Of a stretch of 12,215 nt of DNA, positions 1 to 7,380 are shown piece after piece. Every line of letters starts with the position of its first letter. The first letter of the stretch is position 1. The stretch is from Byssothecium circinans (lineage: Eukaryota; Ascomycota; Dothideomycetes; Pleosporales; Massarinaceae). Under the pieces are notes generated by a model. The model saw nothing but the letters and a program-made list of their open reading frames with translations. It made no database searches and had not been told where the DNA came from. The stretch spans positions 181,547-193,761 of the forward strand of contig ML977034.1 in NCBI GenBank assembly GCA_010015675.1. Reading direction: 5' to 3'. Both the position numbers and the translations under genes were made by a program.

Positions 1-227
1 GGTAGGTTTTACCTAAGATTTCTTCTTTTACTAATAACTATTTTATTACGTAAGCTATAGCTATAAAATTTTAATAGCTATTAGATTATATATATATCTA
101 TCTAGGTTTCAAATTTCAAAAGAAAACATCAAGGTTTAGCTTTGTTATTAAGATATCCTGTTTTGATTTTCTAATGCCAAGCTTTTGAGCGGTTCGGTGG
201 TGTGGGCGGTTCGGTGGTGCTTTACGT
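1..227 (+). mobile_element. Right terminus of an E-type inverted-repeat element (E0), running in from the left
   Basis: This 227-bp stretch is a direct copy of 11724-11951 and an inverted copy of 2512-2727, with substitutions scattered throughout. Its outer tip is at 224-227, where the sequence read inward on the minus strand begins ACGTAAAGCACC, and it is followed by TA at 228-229. Two tandem 17-mers (186-219) lie just inside the tip, followed by the shared motif GCTTGGCA read inward. No coding potential is seen. The rest of the element should lie left of the window. The TA flank and short conserved tip suggest mobilisation by a Tc1/mariner-type transposase, which is an inference. The homology extends to base 1, so the true inner extent is unknown. 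Confidence 0.8.
186..219 (-). repeat. Tandem pair of 17-mers in the E0 terminus
   Basis: Two abutting 17-bp units, TGAGCGGTTCGGTGGTG (186-202) and TGGGCGGTTCGGTGGTG (203-219), differ at one base. They end 8 bp from the element tip. They form a GC-rich island in otherwise AT-rich DNA and occur at the same distance from the tip in the other E and B termini of the window. A transposase-binding role is an inference. Confidence 0.85.
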
Positions 228-229
228 TA

Positions 230-455
230 TATAAATTATAGCTAATTAAGTATAAAAAAAGAGGGATATAACGTAGTAGTAGGTAGCTAAGTAAAGTATA
301 AAATTTAGTAGTAGCTCGCTACTAAAGCTAGTTACCTTATTCTAAAATGCTAACTTACTAACTAACTACTAAATTACTATTAAAACTACTAATATAAAGT
401 ACTATTAAGCGTGCTATACTATTAAGTGCGCTAGTTTCCCTTAGTAATACTAATA
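230..455 (+). repeat. Left terminal inverted repeat of the pogo-like element
   Basis: Bases 230-313 and 391-455 match the complement of the right end (2326 back to about 2197). About 77 bp (roughly 314-390) are present only on the left side. The shared part includes GTAGTAGTAGGTAGC (272-286) and the stretch around 391-455. Mismatches between the two ends are mostly transitions. Confidence 0.75.
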
Positions 456-471
456 CTATACTTATTATAAA

Positions 472-2205
472 ATACTTTAACTAATAAACCTATTACTTAT
501 ATAATAAGAAGGTAGAGTTAAGCTTACCTTTTAAGCTTACTATTTAGGCTAATTTCTAAGCCTCTAACGCGCTTCTAAAGCCTTTAATATTTGCTATTAA
601 ACCCTCTCTTAACACGCGTATAGAATTACTTTTTAACTAGAAATAGTTCTAAACTATTTAAAACTATTCTTAATTAAAGAGGATATGCTTATATAATATA
701 TCCTTAATCTTAATTTATAAGTATTCACACCTATATTAGGTAAAGTGTTAGATATAGTAAATAAACTACTATATAAGTAAGATAGTAAGCTAGTAGACCT
801 TAACTAAGCTAAATAGTTTATAAACTATTTAAAACTATTAAAGATAGTCTAGAACTATTTAAAGGACTATTAGAAAGTTCTATAAAAGGATCCTAAGGTA
901 GTTAGTACGTAGTTTAAGCTTATAAAAGATACTAAAGCTAAGTATAGTATATATAATAATAATATATATAACTTTAATAAGACTAGCTTTTAGATAGGTA
1001 TTATTAGCTCTATAAAAGTAGTTACTAGCTTAGAGAAGTAAGTAAGGCCTATAATAGTTTAGCTAGGTAATAAAGAGTAGGTAATAGAGATTAATAGTAT
1101 ATATTTAAATAGTACTTTTACCTTACTATTTATTATATATAAAGGATATATCTATATCTCTTTATAGTACTAGGAAGCTAATATACTATATAATTAGAAG
1201 GTCTTAGTCTTAAAGAATTGATAGATAAATAATAAGCTTGGCCTTATATAGTTAAAGCACTTTAACGTGTATATAAAAGTAAGAACTATTAGTATCTATT
1301 AGTTACTAATTTTAGATAGCTATAAAAGCTACCTAAATTAAGATTTTAAGGGTTATTATTAAGATAATAAGATCCTTATACTCTATATACTAGCGTACTT
1401 ATTATATATCCTCTAGCTACTTAATATAGTATGTTTCTTACTACTAAAGTATAAGTACTCTAAGATTATTTAGGGCTTAGCGTAAAGTCATATCTTTTAT
1501 ATTAATAAAGAAGCGTTCCTACTAGCCTTTAAAAATATATTTTTAAGTATATTTATAGTTTAGAACTATTAAAAGGCCTTTAATGTAATAGGGTTAGTCC
1601 CTTTAAACGCGTAGGTAGTACTTAATTACTTTAATATATATATATATACCCTATTAGGACCCCTACAACTAAAGATGCTATAGCTATTAAGGACTCTAAG
1701 TAATATATATAAATTTAGCTTATAGTTAAAGTTTATATGTAATTCTATTACTTAGTTACTATAAATAGCGTAGGATAGGCTTTTATAGCTTATTAAAGGT
1801 ACTAAGTTAGTGCTATATAATACTTTGCTTATAAAGGCGCGTATTAAAGAGCTTAAATAGTAACTTATAGTAGTAACTAAGTAAAAAATACGTAAGTATA
1901 AGTATCTTTAGAAGGGTAGTACTATAGAGTATAGTCCTATAGTAGACTAGAATAGTTCTAAACTATTAGAAACTATTTAGAACTATAAGAGAGTAAAAGT
2001 AGAGGGTAAATATAAAGTATAATAACTAGGTATTTACTACTATAGTAACTATAGTAAGGCTAGGTATAATATAAGAATATATTAAGTAGATAAAGAGGGT
2101 TCTTCTAAGTTAGAGGCTAGTACTTAGTTTATTATATTAAGTAGTAATATAGATAATAATAATAATAATAAAGTTAAGTAAGTTAGTATTACTAAGGAAA
2201 ACTAG
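472..2205 (+). pseudogene. pogo/Fot1-type transposase, RIP-inactivated
   Basis: One plus-strand frame (codons starting at 472, 475 and so on) carries the whole protein, about 578 codons, interrupted only by stops that RIP can make (CAA/CAG to TAA/TAG, CGA to TGA, TGG to TAG). The start is uncertain: ATA at 472 may be a mutated ATG. Domains in order: psq-type helix-turn-helix (about residues 30-57), CENP-B-like second HTH (64-133), DDE_1 catalytic core and a C-terminal CCHC knuckle. Catalytic positions: first Asp is now AAT (976-978, in a former FDET), second Asp is intact in LLILD (1315-1317), third Asp is AAT (1423-1425), 36 codons after the second, giving the DD35D spacing of pogo. The knuckle at 2041-2082 keeps C-x2-C-x4-H-x4-C spacing but all four ligands now read Tyr. 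A run of Asn codons follows near 2155-2169. The protein cannot be functional. Family assignment is firm. Confidence 0.88.
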
Positions 2206-2326
2206 CGTGCTTAATAGTATAGTATGCTTAATAGTGCTTTATATTACTACTAATTTATACCTTACTTAGCTACCTACTACTACCTTATAACTACTATTTT
2301 TTACGCTTAATTAGCTGTAATTTATA
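2197..2326 (-). repeat. Right terminal inverted repeat of the pogo-like element
   Basis: This is the complement of 230-313 joined to 391-455. It lacks the 77-bp segment found in the left repeat. The tip is followed by TA at 2327-2328. Confidence 0.75.
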
Positions 2327-2328
2327 TA

Positions 2329-2509
2329 TGCTTTCTATATAAACTCTTACTAAATTAATATAATATATAGTAGTAGTATAGTAGTACTATATAGCTAGAT
2401 AGCTAGTTACTAGTATAGTATAAGGATATATCTATAGTTATATAATTAGCCTAAGCTATTACTTTTTACCTAAGTAGCTTTTAGTAATTATTATTATTAT
2501 TACTTGCTA
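2329..2509. other. Intervening AT-rich spacer, nothing recognisable
   Basis: This 181-bp stretch separates the pogo-like element from the tip of E1. It has a short (ATT)n run near 2486-2500 and several TAGTA-rich stretches. I find no copy of it elsewhere in the window, no coding frame and no convincing inverted repeat. It may be the original target DNA or a remnant of another repeat. Confidence 0.6.
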
Positions 2510-2519
2510 TAACGTATTC

Positions 2520-2542
2520 CACTACCGAAGCGGCCACACCAC
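2520..2542 (+). repeat. Truncated 17-mer pair in the E1 left terminus
   Basis: One full unit, CACTACCGAAGCGGCCA (2520-2536), is followed by only the first six bases (CACCAC, 2537-2542) of a second, then TTTTTCTTGGC. All other E and B ends in the window have two full units, so about 11 bp were lost here. Confidence 0.75.
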
Positions 2543-2726
2543 TTTTTCTTGGCAAGGAAAAGCAAAGAGTATTATCTTAATAACAAAGCTAAACCTTAAT
2601 ATTTTCTTTCAAAGTTTTAAACCTAGATAGATATATATATAACCTAATAGCTCTTAAATTTTTATAGCCTTAGCTTACGTAATAAAATAGTTATTAACTA
2701 AAAAGGTACTAGTAGCTAAACCTTAC

Positions 2727-2731
2727 CTTAT
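2727..2731 (+). repeat. Target-site duplication CTTAT, left of the LTR retrotransposon
   Basis: CTTAT directly precedes the TG of the left LTR and is repeated at 10175-10179 directly after the CA of the right LTR. The matching uninterrupted site in the other E1 arm is ATAAG at 11720-11724, which confirms the insertion point. Confidence 0.95.
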
Positions 2732-3191
2732 TGTTACTGAGGGGTATACTAGCCTGTCCTGATCCGGGTAAGGGGAGGTAGGTTAGTATACGGTGTATAC
2801 GTTAGGTGGTGTGCTTTAGTAGTTTAAGGGTTAAATGTACGAAAGTAACTAATTCTATAACTAACTATAGAATAACTAAGTATTAATCTAGGTAAGAGAT
2901 GAACTATAGAGAGTTAACTATAAAGAATTAGAATTAGAAAGATAAAGAAGATCTATTTAGTCTTTATACTACTTACTCTGTTCCTTTACTAAGTCCTTGA
3001 TCCCGCCTAGAGCCTCTACTCCTTCTACTTCTAGGATCTTTCTATAATCCTAGGATCCATAGGATCTTTTAGTCTTAGCGGGATTACGTTCACGTAACTA
3101 GCGCCTTAACCCTATCCTACACCCTACTATTTAATACTCTCTCTAAGCGTATCATTCTTCCGTGGCTGCGCTTACATACTATTTTATAATA
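2732..3191 (-). repeat. 3' LTR (left in window)
   Basis: This 460-bp repeat aligns without gaps to 9715-10174. By hand alignment I count about 49 transitions and one transversion (C/A in the stretch after the CACGTG site) between the two. It begins TGTTACTG. Its end has mutated from GTAACA to ATAATA, a change RIP can produce. Because coding is on the minus strand, this is the 3' copy. A GGATC/GATCC motif cluster lies at about 3033-3085. The plus strand of this LTR points toward the antisense reading frame at 3343. Confidence 0.95.
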
Positions 3192-3194
3192 TTA

Positions 3195-3205
3195 TCCCTC
3201 TCTTT
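3195..3205 (-). other. Polypurine tract
   Basis: On the minus strand the bases AAAGAGAGGGA lie three bases before the 3' LTR. This is the expected place and composition for the plus-strand primer of an LTR retrotransposon and supports minus-strand coding. Confidence 0.75.
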
Positions 3206-3266
3206 AAGGTTATCATCCTAATATCCTAGGAGGTATGTCTGCTATGCCGCTTCTTCTTATAGCTGG

Positions 3267-3273
3267 TATATAA
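3267..3273 (+). promoter_or_regulatory. TATA box candidate for the antisense reading frame
   Basis: TATATAA in a comparatively GC-richer context lies 70 bp upstream of the ATG at 3343, on the same strand as that reading frame. Distance and sequence fit a core promoter. In such TA-rich DNA the motif alone is weak evidence. Confidence 0.4.
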
Positions 3274-3342
3274 GTCGTGCGTGCCCCTAGTTACTTATAA
3301 TGTTATAGCCTCCTTTAGAGTTTTACTAACTTATTCCTAACT

Positions 3343-4026
3343 ATGCCTAAGGTTCTGTCTAAATTGTTAACTACTCATCGCCATAATCGCGCTAACTAAA
3401 CTCGTTCTTAAGGGCTAGAAATGGCGCTAGGTTGCGAGCATTATTAGAAGTGTAAGCTTTATTATTTTATTAATGCAGCTATAGGTTAGTACGCTGCCTA
3501 CATTTAGGTTTACGCTAAGTACAGTCTATTTATTCCTAAAGAGGAGTAGGAGAAAGTACAAATAAAGAAAGAAAAAAAGTAAATTACGCTTTTTTACTTT
3601 AAGGTAGAGGCTGCGTGGCTTTAGGCTAAGTCTACCTAACTCTGCGTGGAGCTAGCTAAGTTAGAAGCCTATAAGTGCTTTTTTATAAACTAGGATTACT
3701 ATGTCCTAGTTATAATAGATGCTACTTAAGAGGTAGAAACTTTAAAGAGTATAAAGTCCTCTATTTTATTTAAACTACTACTATCTAAACCGTCGTTGAC
3801 TAACCTAGGCTAGTTGTAGGCTAATCCTTCTTTAATCTCTTTTAATCCTTCTTTATCTTTTAACTTTTCTACTTTCCTAGTGAATATAGGGTTACTACCT
3901 TTAGATGCCGCTAGTAGTAGTCCTTTACTAGTCTCTTATAGTCTATAAGATTCTATATTAGTTCTTAGGTATTCTAGCTATCTAGCTAGTCTTTTCATTT
4001 AACTAAATACTTCTACTAACGCTTAA
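3343..4026 (+). pseudogene. Antisense reading frame in the chromovirus: Cys-rich N-terminus plus charged helix-like region, unrecognised
   Basis: A plus-strand frame runs from ATG at 3343 for about 228 codons, broken by roughly a dozen stops of the RIP type but with no frameshift. Codons 31-37 read C-E-H-Y-*-K-C and codons 50-60 have Tyr at 50, 53 and 60. Reversing G-to-A changes would give C-x2-C-x2-C and C-x2-C-x6-C, a possible zinc-binding module. Codons about 65-125 are rich in Lys, Glu, Leu and Ala, as in a coiled coil. A Ser/Pro/Leu-rich tail follows. The end is uncertain: the frame runs into the antisense of the Pol chromodomain (3945-4060). The retained single frame and protein-like composition argue for a real former gene. 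It could have been expressed from the TATA box at 3267 or from the LTR. I do not recognise its function, and the protein is not part of Gag-Pol. Confidence 0.55.
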
Positions 4027-7000
4027 ATTTTTACAGGTCCTTAATTTCTTTAACCTCATAATCTTCGTCTTTAAGTTTGACTCATGTTTTAACTTCGGCG
4101 TCTAGTGGTGCTAGTTTAAGGAGTAATTTATAAAAGATAGGGTATATACGCATGCTTTTAGGGAGTTTTAGCTTAAACGTTACTAGTCTTTTGGCCTCTA
4201 GGATTTAAAAAGGTCCTATTTAGAGGTTATCTAGTTTATCGCATAGTCATTTAGTTTTTAAATTTTTTTATAATAAGAAAACTTTATCCCCCTCTTTAAA
4301 GGTTAGTCCTTTAAGCCTTTTCTTATTTGCTAATTTAGCTATCGTGAGGTTCCTTTAAGCTATTCATCAGCTTAATTCATCATGCAATTCGCGAAGTAGT
4401 TATGCCTTATTATTAGCTTTAGCTAAAAGACTCTTAACGTCCTTAGGGTCTTAGTAAGTAGTCAGCTTATATCTGTAATTCACGTAGTACGGCAAGTATC
4501 CTATCATTAAAAATCTTATGCTATTATAGGCTAATTGCGTTGTTAGTAGGAGTTTAACCTAGTTATCTTATAGCTTATTAGTGTACATCCTTAGATACTA
4601 TTCTAGTGTCTAGTTTATTCATTCCATTTAACTATTAGTCTATAGGTGAAAGCTAGTCAAAAGCTTCTTATTAACTCTAAGCTTTGCTAGGAACGTGCTT
4701 TAATACTTAGAGGTGAATAGTGTCTCATGATTAGTAATAAACTATTCTAGTACACTATGTTAGCTAATGAGTGCCTTAGTTACTTAGTAAGCTATTTCCT
4801 TAGCTATAACTGTTTCTTTTATTAGTATGAATATTAATGCTTTAGTTAATTAGTTAATAATTACTAGTATTAAGTCGCATAGCCATGCTAATCTAGGTTC
4901 TAATGATTTTAGGAGCTTTACTATAAAGTCCATCATAACGCTAATCTATAGGTGTGCGGGTGATTTAAGCAATTAAAGTAATCTATAGGGCTTATGTCTC
5001 TTAGGCTTATTCTTAGAATAGGCTAAATAGTCGCCTATCGCGTTCTAAACTATTTTTCATACATTAGGGATTAAGTACTTATTTAAGACTTATTAAACTA
5101 TTTTATCTATCCTAGGGTGTCTATATTCCTTAGACTCATGTAGCCTTTAGATAAGCATTTATGCTCTATCCCCTTAGACTCGTTGGCGTCCATTAGGCTC
5201 CTAAGTAAGCTTATCAAGCTTCTTATCCTATAACTATGTAACCTTGGTTACTTTAGCTAATCATTTAACTAGAGTTCCTTAGAATAGTCGTGGTTAGTTA
5301 TAGCCTAAGCTACTATCTTCATCCTTCGGTAGGACTACGTCGTACGTAATAGGTCTATCTATTTCCTAAAGGTTAAATCTTTAGCTAAGAGCGTCTGCCA
5401 CTCTATTTAGTAATCCTAGGCGATAGTGTACCTTAAAGTCATAATCTACTATTATCTTAGCCTATCTAACCTATCATTAGTTAAGCTTCTTAGTTATTAT
5501 AAAACTTATTAAGTTTTAGTAATCTAAATATACCTCTACCTAGTGTTTAGCGCCTACTAGCTAGGCTCGCTATTATTCAAAGGCGTTTACTATTGCTAGT
5601 AGTTCCTTATTATGAACATTATAGTTAAGTTCTACTCTTAAGAACTTCTAAGAATAGTAGAATACTAGTCTTTATTTCCTATCTTTACCTTACTATAAGA
5701 AGATTGCTCCTAAGGCGTAGTCTAATACATCTATCTCTACTTATAGTAGTCATTCTAGGTCGTGCATTTAAAGCATAAGGGCTAACAAGAATAATACCTT
5801 AAGCTTTTTAAAAGCCTTCTACTGTTCTTGTCCCTAATGGAACCCTTTTTCTTTCTTAGTAATTTCCGTAAGAGGCGCTGTGGTCTTTAAGTATCCCTAT
5901 ATAAACTTCTAGTAGAAGTTAGTAAATCCTAAGAAAAATTATACGTCTTTAACTATCTTAGGTTTTAGCTATTCTTTTATAGTTTTGACTTTTTTTAGGT
6001 CTATAGTAATGCCGTCTCATAAAATAACAAATCCTAAGTAATCTGTTTCTATGACGTAGAATTCGTATTTTTCTAGCTATAAGAGTAATTAATACTCTCT
6101 AAGCTTCTTAAGCACTTTTTTAACATATTTAATATAATCTTTAAGCGTTCCTAAGGTATACACTAGTATATTATCTAGATACGTAGTTATAAAAACGTCT
6201 AAGTATTTATAAAGTACTCTATTAATAAGTACCTAAAACATTACAGGTACATTTGTTAGTCTAAAGGGCATAACTATATACTTGTATAGTCTATACTAAG
6301 TTTTAAAGGTAGTTAGCTATTTAAAGCCCTTAGCTATCTATATTTAATAGAATCCGTCTCGTACATTAAATTTTATAATCTACTTAACTTTTTAGAGGCG
6401 GTCTATAAGTTCCTAGATTAGGGGAAGAGGGTAATAGTTCTTTCTTATAACGTAGTTTAGCTGTCTATAATCTATATAAAGTCACAGCTTTCTATTTTTC
6501 TTTAGGACAAAGAGAATTAGTAAAGCTATTAGGCTTGCACTTTCTTATATGTATCCTTGCTTTAAATTTTTCTTAATATATTCCCATAGTTCTAACTACT
6601 AGTCAAGCGTAAGTGGGTATATTAGTCTTAAGCGCAGCTTCGCGCCTTTTTCTAGGTGAATCTCGTGATCTTAGTCCTAGTGATCTGGTAATGCAGTTTC
6701 TTCTATTTCCTTAAATAGGTCTTAAAACTCTTTATATTCTAGTAGTATTATTAGTTAGGGTTCATCCTTTATAGGCGTAACTCTCCGTATCTAGATAACT
6801 CCTATTTATAAAAAGTCCTTTTTATAGATCCTTTTAATCTTATAAGGTGATATCTTACTAATTTATCTAGTTTAACTAGGTAAGCTTTAGATTGCTAGGC
6901 TTAATCTTCCGTAGCGTGTTCTAGCAACTTTGCGCGCTAGTTCTTAGCTAAATATCATGCCTTTCTACTAATTAATGGCAGGATTATGCTTCCTAAGCTA

Positions 7001-7380
7001 ATTATAACTAATTAACATGTCTTTTTTACTAAGATTTATAATGTTAAGTAATGTTATGTCCTTAATTTTAAGTACGTAAAATAACACTTCTTAGGTTTCT
7101 AACCTTAAGAATCCGTTGCCGTAGGATATTAGTCCATCATTAGCTAATACTACTTATATTAAACGTTCCTTATTTTAATAGGGTATATTATATTTTTTAA
7201 CTACTTATAGGGAGATAATTATCTATGCAGCTCTACTATCTACTAGTGCTGTAAGCCTGCGTCTATATACACGCACCTTTACCTTTAATTAATAAACTAG
7301 TAGGTCTAGGTATTATATATTATATAAGGTTATTATAGAGATGCTCTTACTAGCGTAACTCTATCCCTAGTAGCATCCTA
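3869..7380 (-). pseudogene. pol: pol: protease, reverse transcriptase, RNase H, integrase, chromodomain (RIP-inactivated)
   Basis: A single minus-strand frame, shifted -1 from gag, holds all Pol domains. Protease: LVDS followed by Arg where Gly is expected (DSG at 7232-7240). Reverse transcriptase: FNVRDGF (Asn codon 6365-6367, normally Asp), VMPF about 6270, and YLDNILVY at 6158-6181, where the second Asp of the YxDD box is Asn. RNase H begins with an Asp codon at 5729-5731 in a DYALGAIF context. Integrase: HHCC module from His 5140 (second His 5119, both later Cys now Tyr), catalytic Asp 4928-4930, second Asp now AAT (4730-4732), Glu GAA (4622-4624), giving D-35-E. Chromodomain begins YEVKEIKDL at 4060 and keeps YLVK, while its conserved Trp positions are stops. 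The terminal stop at 3869-3871 could itself be RIP-made, so the 3' end is approximate. Domain identification is firm and the gene is dead. Confidence 0.93.
3945..4062 (-). other. Chromodomain at the Pol C-terminus
   Basis: In the pol frame, YEVKEIKDL is followed by YLVK-stop-K and then NT-stop-EL. This is the chromodomain pattern in which the stops replace conserved Trp residues (TGG to TGA or TAG). Chromodomains of fungal chromoviruses are known to direct integration to H3K9-methylated chromatin. That fits a copy sitting inside other repeats, though the fit is an inference. The loss of the aromatic-cage Trp in this copy is secondary to RIP. Confidence 0.85.

Larger units (their letters stand above)
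230..2326 (+). mobile_element. pogo/Fot1-like DNA transposon (Tc1-mariner superfamily), RIP-degraded
   Basis: A 2.1-kb element with long, imperfect terminal inverted repeats and a single-frame degenerate transposase between them. The outermost matching bases are TATAAATTA at 230 and its complement ending at 2326, each flanked by TA (228-229 and 2327-2328), the target duplication expected for this superfamily. An inner boundary pair (271 and 2285, also next to TA) is an alternative reading, but the collinear match continues about 41 bp further out on both sides. The left TA is the one that borders E0, so the element appears to have inserted exactly at that junction. Base use is extreme: no CpA or TpG between 748 and 1218. 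Confidence 0.8.
2512..2731 (-). repeat. Outer part of the E1 left arm
   Basis: This is an inverted copy of 11720-11951 and of 1-227. It ends at the chromovirus target duplication CTTAT (2727-2731). The tip differs from the consensus (ACGTATTCC instead of ACGTAAAGC). Confidence 0.85.

Noticed and set aside
186..219. CRISPR-like repeats
   Set aside because: The units abut without spacers, occur only in pairs, and sit at fixed distance from transposon tips.
1081..1140. Many short open frames in the AT-rich parts
   Set aside because: They are short, lack recognisable domains and are explained by the degenerate transposon genes in other frames or by base composition.
1..2731. Reading 1-2731 as one transposon with 230-bp TIRs around the transposase
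   Set aside because: The outer ends would be the GGTAGGTTTTACC side, but in E1 that side continues into the inner arm, and ACGTAAAG next to TA is the tip in all six termini. The transposase has its own TIRs at 230 and 2326.
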